Part shown: positions 9,093 to 18,461 of the stretch, in pieces
Layout of the letters: the number at the start of each line of letters is the position of its first letter
Position numbering within the stretch: position 1 is the first letter of the stretch
Virus record (IMG/VR): IMGVR_UViG_3300023174_000039
Location: 186,001 to 250,000 of that record
DNA length: 64,000 bases
Source of the DNA: a virus
Direction: 5' to 3' (one strand)
Notes under the pieces: model-generated
Databases searched by the model: none
Told to the model about the DNA's origin: nothing
What the model saw: the letters and a program-made list of their open reading frames with translations, nothing else
Translations under genes and position numbers: made by a program

Positions 9093-10178
9093 ATGACTGC
9101 TAAAGATCAGGCACCAGAACAAGTCTTTAAGATTCTAACACAGGATCAAATTGATCAGCGGCAAATAAATCACTTGACATCGTTCGCACGTGGTAGTACA
9201 CATTCAAATATTACCAATCACTGTGATCGTCCGTGGAACACTGTGACAATTCACACAGACGGTGAATGTTATACGTGCATTTGTGCTGCCTGGCTTCCTA
9301 TCTCTGTAGGCAATATTGAATCGTTTAGTAGTCTTGATGACATATGGAATAATCCAACCGCAGAATTTTTGCAACAAACTGTAACTGATAAAAAATATAC
9401 ATATTGTGCTGTTAATCACTGTGGCATACCAGATCATGAATTGTACCAGGACCCCAACAGTCCAACAACATACATTATTAATGTTTCTGTAGATGAAAGT
9501 TGTAATCTTGCATGCCCAAGTTGTCGACGAGAAGCTGTTAACATCACGTCTGGTCCTGTGTTTGATAAAAAACTAAAAATGGTAGAACATCTGACTCGGT
9601 TGATTACAGAGTTTAACAAACCATTAGAGATCATAATGATAAGTTCTGGAGACCCTCTGGCTAGCTTGATCATGCGACCACTTGTGTTAAATTGGGTACC
9701 ACAACCTAATCAGAAAATTACGTTGTTTACAAATGGATTACTAATGAAAAAGTTATTGCCGACCAGTAGCATATTACAAGATATATCTAAATTCTGGATC
9801 AGTGTAGATGCTGGGTCGGAAGATGTGTATGAAAATGTTCGTCGTCCTGGGAAGTACAGTGTGCTTAGAGAAAACTTAGATTGGCTAACCGAGAACAAGC
9901 CCAAGGATGCCACAGTTGTTTTAAAATTTACGTTGTCTGCCGGTAATGCATTGGACATTATGAACTTTTGCAAAATGTGCGAGCATTATGGATTCCATGG
10001 TGATATTACCAATCTAGATGATCAAAGGACCTGGGACAATTTCAACGATCACGAAGTCATAAGAAATAGTGATCATCCGTTGCACTCTGCGGCTGTAGAA
10101 CAACTGAAACAAGCATCTGTTCTTCCTTACATAGAAGTATCTCCATTCTTTAACAAGGTATTACATGATTCAAGATAA
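9093..10178 (+). CDS. Radical SAM protein with N-terminal SPASM-like cysteines
   Basis: 361 residues from the ATG at 9093, two bases after the clamp stop. The radical SAM motif CNLACPSC (CX3CX2C) lies at about residues 140-147. An N-terminal segment with CDRPWNTV, then CYTCICAAW and a GNI turn resembles a SPASM/twitch auxiliary cluster domain that normally follows the SAM barrel. A TNG motif and a GD segment fit the barrel. Substrate unknown. It overlaps the transglycosylase gene by 14 bases, so a part in base modification is possible. Confidence 0.75.
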   Translation: MTAKDQAPEQVFKILTQDQIDQRQINHLTSFARGSTHSNITNHCDRPWNTVTIHTDGECYTCICAAWLPISVGNIESFSSLDDIWNNPTAEFLQQTVTDKKYTYCAVNHCGIPDHELYQDPNSPTTYIINVSVDESCNLACPSCRREAVNITSGPVFDKKLKMVEHLTRLITEFNKPLEIIMISSGDPLASLIMRPLVLNWVPQPNQKITLFTNGLLMKKLLPTSSILQDISKFWISVDAGSEDVYENVRRPGKYSVLRENLDWLTENKPKDATVVLKFTLSAGNALDIMNFCKMCEHYGFHGDITNLDDQRTWDNFNDHEVIRNSDHPLHSAAVEQLKQASVLPYIEVSPFFNKVLHDSR

Positions 10179-11721
10179 CCTAACCGACAAGCAGAGCGAC
10201 TATGCTGTGTTCCTTCCAGCTATATCTGGCTTCTATGCCACCTTTGTGGGCAAGCAACGCAATGAACCGTATGTAGATCCTGCTAGGTTCCCCCAAGGAT
10301 TTACTGACATGGAACAGATGAATTGGCTTAATAGTCAAAAAGGTATGTTTCCTTACAAGTGGAGTCTGTACTCTGGTGGTCATGCTAACTTGGACTTGAA
10401 CAAACAAGACTGGTCAGAAGACATGGTTCGTAATCGTGATCCTAACACTATTATGCTAGGAGACTCAGGTGGGTTCCAGATTGCCAAAGGCCTGTGGGAA
10501 GGTGACTGGAAAGCCAACTCGGGTTGTCCAAAAGCTCAAAAGAAACGTGAGTCTGTGCTAACTTGGTTGGACACTATCAGCAACTATGGTATGGGCCTAG
10601 ATATTCCAACCTGGGTTATCCACGACAAGAAAGCAAGCGATGCCTGTCAGATCAAAACACTAGACGAAGCAGTTGCGGCTACCAAGTTCAACAATGAATA
10701 CTTTATCCGGCACCGCCGGGGCAAAGATCAAGGTGGCGCCCGTTTCTTAAATGTGCTACAAGGTGACAATCATACGTCTGCTGAGGAATGGTATCAGCAA
10801 ATGAAACACTTCTGCGATCCTGCTGTGTACCCCGATCGTCACTTTGATGGCTGGGGCATGGGCGGACAAAACATGTGCGATGTACACTTGGTGTTAAAAC
10901 GCCTTGTGGCCTTGCGCTACGACAATCTACTACAAGAGGGCAAACATGATTGGATGCACTTCTTGGGAACCTCCAAGTTGGAGTGGGCCGTTTTATTAAC
11001 TGTAATTCAGAGAGCCGTAAGAAAATATGTCAACCCGCAATTCACTATCTCGTTTGACTGCGCCAGTCCGTTCCTTGCAACAGCCAATGGACAAGTGTAT
11101 TTTGAAAATGTCTACGAGCACAACCAGAAGTGGTCGTATCGCATGGCTCCTTCAGCCGATGACAAAAAATACGCCACAGACACCCGCAAGTGGAGCGACG
11201 GAGTAGTAGCAGACGGCATCTACGATAACTGGGAAGATTCGCCATTAAGCAACCTGTTCAAGATGAAAGACATCTGTATCTACAAACCTGGTGACCTAAA
11301 CAAGATTGGCAAAGAAGGCAAAACATCCTGGGACTCATTCTCGTATGCTTTGCTGATGGGACATAATGTTTGGATGCACTTGACTGCGGTACAAGAAGCC
11401 AATAGACGGTTTGATGCAGGTTCTCGTCCTGCCATGATGCAACGGCAAGGCGGTGACTATGCCAAGTTTGAGGACATTGTGGAGGCCATCTTTGCCGCAC
11501 CAGATCGTGTGACTGCCGAAGCCATAATTGAACAGTATGACACCTATTGGATGGAAATTGTGGGCACCCGTGGATTCAAAGGCAAAAAAGCCAAGAATGC
11601 TCGAACCCAGTTCAAAGCATTGTTTAGTTTTGAAGAACCCGAAGTTGACACTGAATCTATAGATAGTGTACAATTAGATACAAACGCATTGAATCAACTT
11701 GAACAGGATCAAGAGAAATGA
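10165..11721 (+). CDS. dpdA: DNA 7-deazaguanine transglycosylase (DpdA family)
   Basis: 518 residues with the hallmarks of the tRNA-guanine transglycosylase superfamily. GDSGGFQ lies at about 99-105, with an aspartate at the base-binding position; LNVLQGDNH is at about 196, DGWGMGG at about 230, and FDCASP at 297-302 carries the presumed nucleophile Asp298. DpdA enzymes swap guanine in DNA for a 7-deazaguanine base made by FolE, QueD and QueE, and so protect phage DNA from restriction. FolE, a QueD-family protein and QueE are all encoded within 13 kb. A host-type tRNA enzyme is less likely because of the length and phage context. Confidence 0.85.
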   Translation: MIQDNLTDKQSDYAVFLPAISGFYATFVGKQRNEPYVDPARFPQGFTDMEQMNWLNSQKGMFPYKWSLYSGGHANLDLNKQDWSEDMVRNRDPNTIMLGDSGGFQIAKGLWEGDWKANSGCPKAQKKRESVLTWLDTISNYGMGLDIPTWVIHDKKASDACQIKTLDEAVAATKFNNEYFIRHRRGKDQGGARFLNVLQGDNHTSAEEWYQQMKHFCDPAVYPDRHFDGWGMGGQNMCDVHLVLKRLVALRYDNLLQEGKHDWMHFLGTSKLEWAVLLTVIQRAVRKYVNPQFTISFDCASPFLATANGQVYFENVYEHNQKWSYRMAPSADDKKYATDTRKWSDGVVADGIYDNWEDSPLSNLFKMKDICIYKPGDLNKIGKEGKTSWDSFSYALLMGHNVWMHLTAVQEANRRFDAGSRPAMMQRQGGDYAKFEDIVEAIFAAPDRVTAEAIIEQYDTYWMEIVGTRGFKGKKAKNARTQFKALFSFEEPEVDTESIDSVQLDTNALNQLEQDQEK

Positions 11722-12251
11722 ATAGAGAAGGTCACGAAAACATCGACCTGTTTATTGGTCAAGAAGTGGAACATACACCAGCATATGGACAAAAAACATT
11801 GTTTGTTGTAGGGTTACAAGATGTTGCTAAGATTCTAGAAATTCTCAAGAATCACAAATCCTATCTTGATCCAGAACGACACATAACCCATGTGTACTTT
11901 GGTGCTAACATGAGCTTTCCGCATCTCTTGGTCAATGACTACAGATGGCAAGACTGGGAAAACATGATCAAACAAGTATTGGATGCTGGCTATGTATGTA
12001 CCCTTGATATCGATATTGCATGCGTAGAAGGTCTTGCAGAAAGTTCATTGTGTGAACACAACAACTTTATCCCAATGATTTCGGCCAAGATTCCTTATAT
12101 TCGTCTACTCAACTACAATGCAACATTGAAGATTGATGACAAAGACTTTGACGCCACCAATCCAGGCGTGTGGTGTCATAGCATACATACACTACAAAAA
12201 CGAGCAGTGTTCACTGACTGGTCTAAGTATACCAAAGACACCAGTATCTAA
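11718..12251 (+). CDS. Unknown protein coupled to dpdA
   Basis: 177 residues. The start overlaps the dpdA stop as ATGA. Hydrophobic strands such as KTLFVVGLQDV and GYVCTLDIDIACVE alternate with helices, as in a Rossmann or TIM-barrel fragment. I do not recognise the family. Tight coupling to dpdA makes it a candidate accessory protein of the DNA modification system. Confidence 0.65.
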   Translation: MNREGHENIDLFIGQEVEHTPAYGQKTLFVVGLQDVAKILEILKNHKSYLDPERHITHVYFGANMSFPHLLVNDYRWQDWENMIKQVLDAGYVCTLDIDIACVEGLAESSLCEHNNFIPMISAKIPYIRLLNYNATLKIDDKDFDATNPGVWCHSIHTLQKRAVFTDWSKYTKDTSI

Positions 12252-12946
12252 TGTCAAAACTTGAAAACGACCACAATAATCAGAACTCAAAATATCATCA
12301 ACACATTACAAAATCGTTTTTTCATGTGTGTACTGATAAATCAGTGCTGGAAATTGGTCCTAACATAGGACAACAAACCTATTGTATCATGAACAACAAT
12401 CCAAGATTTGTAACACAGGTCGAAGCCGATGAAGATAATTTGCCTAACTTAAGGTCTAGATTTCCACATAATAACATACTACATCAAGATATTTTTGATT
12501 ACTACAAAGTTCCGCACAAAATGGATGTTGTTGTATGTTGCGGAATGTTTTATCATTTGCACAATCCGTTTCATCTGTTAGAGCTAATTGTAAATCAGTC
12601 AGATCCTGAATATTTGGTGTTGGATTGTACCAGCGCAGATAATGCAAGTGGATGGCTCAAGGACTCAATATCACTTGAAGATCCAACAACTGGAGAATGC
12701 AAAATACGTGTTAGAGACGAATATACATCTGCTGTATTAATTGACACTGAAGTTACAAACACTCCTGGAATGAGACAGTCGTCAATGAAAAAACACATGC
12801 CATTTAGCATTGTGTTTCATACTGATTTGTATCGAAAGGCACTTGAATCATTTGGATATCAAACTCTGAAGATTGAGAAAATAGGAACTAGATTCAAGAC
12901 AAAAACCAAGCATAGTAGTTGGATGGGCCTATGGAAGAAAACATAA
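12251..12946 (+). CDS. Class I SAM-dependent methyltransferase
   Basis: 231 residues. Motif I VLEIGPNIGQQT lies at about 32-43, followed by an acidic residue in QVEADEDN (motif II), DIFDYY, and the VVVCCGMFYHL segment (motif IV-like) at about 95. The fold call is firm, the substrate is not. Its start follows the previous stop as TAATG and its end overlaps the next radical SAM gene by 16 bases. Confidence 0.8.
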   Translation: MSKLENDHNNQNSKYHQHITKSFFHVCTDKSVLEIGPNIGQQTYCIMNNNPRFVTQVEADEDNLPNLRSRFPHNNILHQDIFDYYKVPHKMDVVVCCGMFYHLHNPFHLLELIVNQSDPEYLVLDCTSADNASGWLKDSISLEDPTTGECKIRVRDEYTSAVLIDTEVTNTPGMRQSSMKKHMPFSIVFHTDLYRKALESFGYQTLKIEKIGTRFKTKTKHSSWMGLWKKT

Positions 12947-14094
12947 ATCAAGACAAGTCAAAAACTGCCAACAACAAAAACTTTTGTCCAGCACCCTGGG
13001 TCAGTGTGTATCTTGCGCCAGATGGGACTATCGATAACTGTTGTGTTTCTAGAAACAATCTTGGCAACATTAAACATTCACAAGACACACACAAAATCTT
13101 GTCCGGCAATATCAATCTTGGTGTTCAGCAGGCCATGCTTGACAATCAAGTTGTGCCCGGGTGTGCCTGGTGTCACGGAACTGTGGATAACTTACAAGAT
13201 AGTTTGATAAGAGATCATGGTGATCTAGGCGATTCATTTTATCAACCCGGATTCTTTAATTTAAAATATCTAGATGCAAGATGGAGCAACACCTGTAATT
13301 TGGCGTGTGTATACTGCAACGAAGGATGCAGCTCGTTGTGGGCACAAGAAAACAACAGACACATTCCCATAAAAACCAATGACAGAAATAATTTTTTACA
13401 GTATGTGCTGGACAATGTGGAATCCCTAGAACGCATTCAAATGGCAGGTGGCGAACCGTTGTTGTTGAAAGAAAACGAGTTGTTGATCAACGAAATAATT
13501 TCTCGTAATCCCAAGTGTCACATAACCATCAACACAAATTTAATAAACATTGACAACAAAATTTATCAACAATTGATACGCCTAGACAATGTAAGATGGC
13601 TGGTGAGCTTTGAAGCCACCGGTGCTCAGTATGAGTACATTAGATACCCTGGAAAGTGGTCTGTGTTTGAAAACAATCTACAACAGCTCAAACTCGATGT
13701 TGAAAACACCCAAAGTACCATTAGCTTTAACATGGTATTTCTTTCGTTAAATGCCATGTCATACTGGGACACAATTGACTGGACCTTGGATTTTTTTAGT
13801 GACACCCAAAAATCAGCCACGCTGGCACTGGCATTGTACAACAATGGTGTGTTTCCCGGGGCGTTTGATCCCCGTGCGTTATCTGCCAACTATAGAAATC
13901 AGATAATCAATCGCATGCAAAAAGGCAATTACAGTGGACTCAGAGGCTATCAAAATATTGCCAAATCTCTTGCAAGTAACGAGCATATTAGTGTAAAATT
14001 CAATGACACAATGCAAGGACTTGACAGTCGCAGAGGTCTAAATAGTAGACAACTTTTTCCTGAAATTTATAACTCTATAGAAAACACTTTATGA
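12931..14094 (+). CDS. Radical SAM protein, twitch/SPASM type
   Basis: 387 residues from the ATG at 12931; a TTG at 12919 is an alternative start. The N-terminal NFCPAPWVSVYLAPDG and DNCCVS with later GCAWCHG form an auxiliary-cluster cysteine set. The SAM motif CNLACVYC lies at about residue 127, followed by AGGEPLL at about 173. The domain order (auxiliary cluster before the barrel) matches the gene at 9093, so the two may be paralogues. Substrate unknown; peptide modification and sugar chemistry are both possible. Confidence 0.78.
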   Translation: MEENINQDKSKTANNKNFCPAPWVSVYLAPDGTIDNCCVSRNNLGNIKHSQDTHKILSGNINLGVQQAMLDNQVVPGCAWCHGTVDNLQDSLIRDHGDLGDSFYQPGFFNLKYLDARWSNTCNLACVYCNEGCSSLWAQENNRHIPIKTNDRNNFLQYVLDNVESLERIQMAGGEPLLLKENELLINEIISRNPKCHITINTNLINIDNKIYQQLIRLDNVRWLVSFEATGAQYEYIRYPGKWSVFENNLQQLKLDVENTQSTISFNMVFLSLNAMSYWDTIDWTLDFFSDTQKSATLALALYNNGVFPGAFDPRALSANYRNQIINRMQKGNYSGLRGYQNIAKSLASNEHISVKFNDTMQGLDSRRGLNSRQLFPEIYNSIENTL

Positions 14095-14534
14095 ATCAAG
14101 AGCAACGAGAAAAAATTGAAAGATGCAAACAATATGCAGATAGAAAAATCTGGGTTACCTTCCGCAAAGAAGGAATCCACAAGTACCCTGCTGCCGCTAG
14201 TGATCCTGCACTGGCGACTGGTGATGAATATGATGTTAGTTTCCTTGGTGTGCCTCATAGACACATATTTCATTTCCGAGTTTGGATTGATGTTTTTCAC
14301 AACGATCGCGATATTGAATTTATCCAGTTCAAACGCTGGTTGGAAAAGCTCTATGCCGGTGGAACACTGGAACTCAACTTCAAGAGTTGTGAAATGATCT
14401 CAGATGATCTGTACCTGCAGATTGCTCAAAGGTATCCTGACCGTGCGGTCTGGATTGAAGTGGCCGAAGATGGTGAGAACGGCGCTTTGATCAAATATGA
14501 AATTTCTCGCCCAAGTTTATCAATTGTAAATTAA
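14091..14534 (+). CDS. Possible T-fold (QueD-like/DpdL-like) protein
   Basis: 147 residues, ATGA-coupled to the radical SAM gene. The segment PHRHIFHFRVWIDVFH at about 62-77 followed by RDIEFIQFKRWL resembles the zinc-histidine strand and the DFxxLK helix of QueD-family T-fold enzymes. The C-terminal AVWIEVAEDGENGA resembles the QueD terminal strand. One QueD-family member is already at 19759, so this could be true QueD or a paralogue such as the proposed 7-carboxy-7-deazaguanine decarboxylase DpdL. The homology is by eye and unsure. Confidence 0.4.
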   Translation: MNQEQREKIERCKQYADRKIWVTFRKEGIHKYPAAASDPALATGDEYDVSFLGVPHRHIFHFRVWIDVFHNDRDIEFIQFKRWLEKLYAGGTLELNFKSCEMISDDLYLQIAQRYPDRAVWIEVAEDGENGALIKYEISRPSLSIVN

Positions 14535-14544
14535 AAGGAAAAGT

Positions 14545-14772
14545 ATGGCCAAGCCTACAATCAAATCCAACCCTCGTGTGACTGAGATCTACGAGGATCT
14601 CGAAAAGTACTTGGAGTTCTGCCAAGACTACGGGTATCGCTACAACGAAGCGGACTTGTATAACTTCAAGAGTTATGCATTCCAGCAGTTCAACAAGTGG
14701 GCACAGGGCAAGAATGCCAAGAATATGTGGTGGGAAGATGCAAGACGTTTTGCAGGATATCGTCCCGCATGA
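14545..14772 (+). CDS. Small hypothetical protein
   Basis: 75 residues, helical, rich in aromatic residues (YGYRYNEADLYNF, NMWWEDARRF) with a basic N-terminus. A strong AAAAGGAAAAG ribosome site precedes the ATG. Not recognised; the stop overlaps the next start as ATGA. Confidence 0.7.
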   Translation: MAKPTIKSNPRVTEIYEDLEKYLEFCQDYGYRYNEADLYNFKSYAFQQFNKWAQGKNAKNMWWEDARRFAGYRPA

Positions 14773-15662
14773 TTCACGTATTCTTTGATTGCGGATCTTT
14801 TGGTAGTACCATAGAATCGGTGTTGCACAACTACACTGATCACAGTGTGCCAATTGATTCCAAGATCTTAGATGACGGATCCATGCATTCGTTTCTCAAA
14901 GAACAACATGTGACAAGTGTCAAGATACTGGATGATTTTCTTCATCAGGGTACATCTAACAGTAATACTATTACTACGCCAACGTATCCGTTTAAGGAAT
15001 TTAAACTACCTACAATTCTTGAGCATTTTTCTTTGAGCCAATCCTGGGCTACTGATACAAAAATTTTGATATTTCAACCGGACCTTAGAGCATGTGAACT
15101 AAACTTGTTGTTCAAGTATCACAAGGTCTGCATCAGTTACATAAATGCTGGTCTTGATATTATCATTGGTGATAATCAACACAATATTGTGAATTGGAAT
15201 CAAACCTATACTCACTGGTCGCAGATGAAAACCTGGGAACTGAGAGAGTGGTTGAGTTTGTTTTACACAGGGTTTGTGCAGGAGTTTATTGATGCCAAAG
15301 ACCAAGTAACAGATGATTGGTTAAAACTCACCAACACTGACATATTGTACAATACCAAAGAGTCATTGCTCAAAATTATAAATCACTGTGGGTTGACCAA
15401 CACCAAAGACCTTACAGATTTTGTGACCAAGTGGCAACAGGCACAAAAATACATTGTGGACGAGTTTAATCTGTTGGATCAAATTGTTGATTGTGCCATT
15501 GCTAACCAGCCACTAAAATGGCAACCTATCAACATCATAGCAGAAGCTATTGTTCAACAACGGCTGAGAGCAAAAGGTTATGAGATTCGATGCGACGGCC
15601 TTGACATATTCCCAACAGATGCTATAATGTTTAATACACTACTAGAGAAAGTACACCAATGA
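14769..15662 (+). CDS. Hypothetical protein, possibly sulfotransferase-like
   Basis: 297 residues from the ATG at 14769, overlapping the previous stop. The N-terminus MIHVFFDCGSFGSTIE is a strand-loop-helix that could be a weak nucleotide or PAPS-binding loop, and a late NTKESLLKIINHCGL segment is reminiscent of phage sulfotransferase-like proteins. Neither is conclusive. It is followed, with a 4-base overlap, by a glycosyltransferase gene. Confidence 0.6.
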   Translation: MIHVFFDCGSFGSTIESVLHNYTDHSVPIDSKILDDGSMHSFLKEQHVTSVKILDDFLHQGTSNSNTITTPTYPFKEFKLPTILEHFSLSQSWATDTKILIFQPDLRACELNLLFKYHKVCISYINAGLDIIIGDNQHNIVNWNQTYTHWSQMKTWELREWLSLFYTGFVQEFIDAKDQVTDDWLKLTNTDILYNTKESLLKIINHCGLTNTKDLTDFVTKWQQAQKYIVDEFNLLDQIVDCAIANQPLKWQPINIIAEAIVQQRLRAKGYEIRCDGLDIFPTDAIMFNTLLEKVHQ

Positions 15663-16861
15663 GAAAACTATTTTACATGGGCTTGGAAAGTTACGAAGCC
15701 CGATATACACTACAATTAACAGAGTGGAACCGACGAGTGTTTGACCGTAGAGGTCTTGACGTTGTGTATGTTCCCGGAACCACTATTGACAATAGCCAGG
15801 CTATTTCGGTAGGTCAAGTGCTGGACGCACATGGACGCAGTTATTTTAGCATGAGCCAGATGATGAACTTGGTTCAGATGATGAAGAACGGAGAAGTTAC
15901 CAATGAAGATGTTATCTACTTTGAAGACATGTTTCAACCCGGTATTGAGAGTTTACCCTACATCCTTAATCAGGTTCCTGCTGATCAACGTCCTCGTGTG
16001 TATGTGCGCTGTCTTGCTCAGTCCATTGATCCTGATGACTTCGTGCATGTATGGGGTATGGCGAAATGGATGGGCCTCTACGAACAAATGGTTAATGAGT
16101 TCGTGGACGGGGTTCTCGCCACAAACGAAGAGATGGTTGCTCATATGCGCATTGCTGGATGGCGTGCTCCTATATACAATATTAGTGGCCTAGCATTCGG
16201 CAAGGCGGAAGTGTTAGAGCGCATTGGTGGCGCAGAGAATATCCGGCCATTTGATCAGCGTCCACGACGTGTGGGATTTGCCGCACGGTTTGACCAAGAG
16301 AAGCAACCAGGATTCTTTATGGACTTGATTGACATGTATGGGTACTTGACCAATCAGCCTTGCGAGTTTGCTATCTTCTCAGGTGGCCCGTTGCGCAGTA
16401 ACAATCCAGAATACATTAGTCGTGCTAGACAAATGGAACGAGAAGGCAAGCTCAAGATCTACGAAAACCTCAGCAAGAACGATTACTATGAGTTATTGAA
16501 CGATACTAGAGTGCTGTTCAACTGTGCCCTGCAAGATTGGGTAAGTAATACAGTATCCGAAGCAGATACATTAGGAGCAAATGTGGTATATCCTGCATAT
16601 CGCAGTTTCCCAGAGACATTTGCAAACGATCCTGAACGCTTGTATGTTCCTTGGTCAATTGATGATGCCTATCACAAAATGCAAAACATGTTGCACAAGC
16701 CACATCATAACATGGGCCTGATCAGTGACTGGAACAATGGTACCATCGACCGCGTGATTGATATCATGCAGGGCCAAGGCGAGCAATGGAACCGTGCAGG
16801 TAATCGTTATCGTGATCATACTGCTCACGAGAAGTATCAAGTTGTAAAGATTGAAGAATGA
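15659..16861 (+). CDS. GT-B fold glycosyltransferase
   Basis: 400 residues. The C-terminal half has the GT-B donor-domain pattern: RRVGFAARFDQEKQPGFF at about 203-220, FAIFSGG at about 240, LSKNDYYELLNDTRV at about 275 and a late VSEADTLGANVVYP segment where an acidic residue contacts the sugar nucleotide in GT4-type enzymes. The acceptor is unknown; the neighbour galE points to hexose donors. Start and stop overlap both neighbours by four bases. Confidence 0.72.
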   Translation: MRKLFYMGLESYEARYTLQLTEWNRRVFDRRGLDVVYVPGTTIDNSQAISVGQVLDAHGRSYFSMSQMMNLVQMMKNGEVTNEDVIYFEDMFQPGIESLPYILNQVPADQRPRVYVRCLAQSIDPDDFVHVWGMAKWMGLYEQMVNEFVDGVLATNEEMVAHMRIAGWRAPIYNISGLAFGKAEVLERIGGAENIRPFDQRPRRVGFAARFDQEKQPGFFMDLIDMYGYLTNQPCEFAIFSGGPLRSNNPEYISRARQMEREGKLKIYENLSKNDYYELLNDTRVLFNCALQDWVSNTVSEADTLGANVVYPAYRSFPETFANDPERLYVPWSIDDAYHKMQNMLHKPHHNMGLISDWNNGTIDRVIDIMQGQGEQWNRAGNRYRDHTAHEKYQVVKIEE

Positions 16862-17808
16862 GTAAAATTATTGTTACAGGTGCTGCCGGCTACATCGGTG
16901 GACAGATTAGTATAGCATTGCGTGATGCAGGATATCAAGTGATTGGCATTGACCTTATGCCAGCACCATCACACTTGGTAACACAGTTTACCAGATTTCA
17001 TCAAACAGATTTTGCAAGCGATACTGCATTGCAAACTATTCTAGAACATCGCCCGGATGCTATCATACATTGTGCTGGGACCAGTTTGGTTGGTCCAAGT
17101 ATTGACAACCCTCAAGAATACTACAACAACAATGTGGTCAAAACATTGAAGTTGTTGGACATGTTGGTTGATAAACTATCCAGCACTAGATTCATATTCA
17201 GTTCAAGTGCGGCTGTGTACGGTGTTCCGTTTATGACTCCGTGTCACGAGATAGATCCATGTGATCCTATCAGTCCGTATGGCGAAAGCAAGCTGATGAT
17301 TGAGCAAGCAATGGCTAGTTATCATCGAGCATATGGTTTAAACTATGTTGCATTTCGATACTTTAATGCATGCGGTGCTGATAGCAGTCGCCGGCACGGT
17401 CAGGCTCCTGGAGCCACACACATCATTGCTAGAGTACTTGAAAGTATCAAAAATGATCAGGAGTTTACACTCAACGGCATAGACTACCCAACCAAAGATG
17501 GCACATGTATTCGGGATTATATCCATGTAGAAGATATTGCTCGTGCTCATGTATTGGCATTAGATACCAAAGTTCCATCAGGCATTTACAATCTTGGCAG
17601 CAATACTGGTGTCAGCAACAGAGAGATTATCACAGCCGCAGAAGCTGTTACCAGTAGAACTGTTAATGTGGTAACTGGGCCTGCTCGTGCAGGAGATCCT
17701 CCGGTGCTGACTGCTGAACCAGGTAAATTTACCGAAGTAGCTGGAGAATGGAAAAAGTACACACTAGATGACACAATACAACATGCATGGAATTGGTACA
17801 ATGTTTGA
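16858..17808 (+). CDS. galE: UDP-glucose 4-epimerase-like SDR
   Basis: 316 residues. The NAD-binding motif GAAGYIGGQ is at 8-16, the catalytic Ser in FSSSAAVYG at about 121 and the YGESK (YxxxK) motif at about 142. The segments FRYFNACGAD and DGTCIRDYIHVEDIA are diagnostic for GalE, which interconverts UDP-glucose and UDP-galactose. It would feed the nearby glycosyltransferases. It overlaps the following aminotransferase-like gene by 8 bases. Confidence 0.9.
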   Translation: MSKIIVTGAAGYIGGQISIALRDAGYQVIGIDLMPAPSHLVTQFTRFHQTDFASDTALQTILEHRPDAIIHCAGTSLVGPSIDNPQEYYNNNVVKTLKLLDMLVDKLSSTRFIFSSSAAVYGVPFMTPCHEIDPCDPISPYGESKLMIEQAMASYHRAYGLNYVAFRYFNACGADSSRRHGQAPGATHIIARVLESIKNDQEFTLNGIDYPTKDGTCIRDYIHVEDIARAHVLALDTKVPSGIYNLGSNTGVSNREIITAAEAVTSRTVNVVTGPARAGDPPVLTAEPGKFTEVAGEWKKYTLDDTIQHAWNWYNV

Positions 17809-18397
17809 TAAAATCCTGCAGTTTGAACGAGCTCTAGCAGAGTTTACCGGTGCACCATATGCAATCATGACTGATTGTTGTACACATGCCATTGAACTGT
17901 GTTTGCGATATGATCAAGTTAAGCATTGTAAGATGCAACCTTACACATACCTAAGTATTCCAATGACCATGCACAAGTTGGGCATCAAATATGAATATCT
18001 TGATCACGAATGGCAACGTTGGGTTGGTGAATATCCCATACTTGAAACACGCATTTGGGATAGTGCTCGTAGACTTGAAAAGGATATGTATCGTCCGGGT
18101 ACCTTGACCTGTTTGAGTTTTGGTCGTGGCAAGCCTTTGCATATTGGTCGTGGCGGTGCTATCTTGTTAGATGACGTTGAGGCTTACGATACCATGCTAG
18201 CTCAACGATACGATGGTAGAGACTTGAGTATCACACCTTGGGAATCACAACAGGTGTTTAAAGTGGGGTATCATTACAAGCCCACTATCGAAGAAGCTGT
18301 GCAAGGACTTGCATTGCTAGAAGGTGTCAAGACAAATCGGCCAAAGCCAATCCCAGTAGATTATCCAGATCTACGTAAAATTAAAATTATACCTTGA
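17801..18397 (+). CDS. Short DegT/DnrJ-type aminotransferase-like protein
   Basis: 198 residues, about half the usual length of DegT/DnrJ/EryC1/StrS enzymes. It keeps the PLP-fold landmarks: TDCCTHAIELCLRY at about 23-36 (cofactor phosphate loop), an Asp in IWDSARRL at about 86, and a lysine in SFGRGKPLHIGRGG at about 112, which would be the PLP Schiff base. The C-terminal small domain is mostly missing, so it may be a minimal or degenerate enzyme. Confidence 0.65.
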   Translation: MFDKILQFERALAEFTGAPYAIMTDCCTHAIELCLRYDQVKHCKMQPYTYLSIPMTMHKLGIKYEYLDHEWQRWVGEYPILETRIWDSARRLEKDMYRPGTLTCLSFGRGKPLHIGRGGAILLDDVEAYDTMLAQRYDGRDLSITPWESQQVFKVGYHYKPTIEEAVQGLALLEGVKTNRPKPIPVDYPDLRKIKIIP

Positions 18398-18422
18398 CAT
18401 CGCGATCTAAATACGTTACAAT
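18394..18422 (+). promoter_or_regulatory. Sigma70-like promoter of folE
   Basis: TTGACA at 18394-18399 and TACAAT at 18417-18422 with a 17-base spacer, about 40 bases upstream of folE. It starts a new transcription unit for the deazaguanine precursor genes. Confidence 0.75.
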
Positions 18423-18461
18423 AGCACAAAGACATCCACGTCATTAACTCGGAGAACCAAC

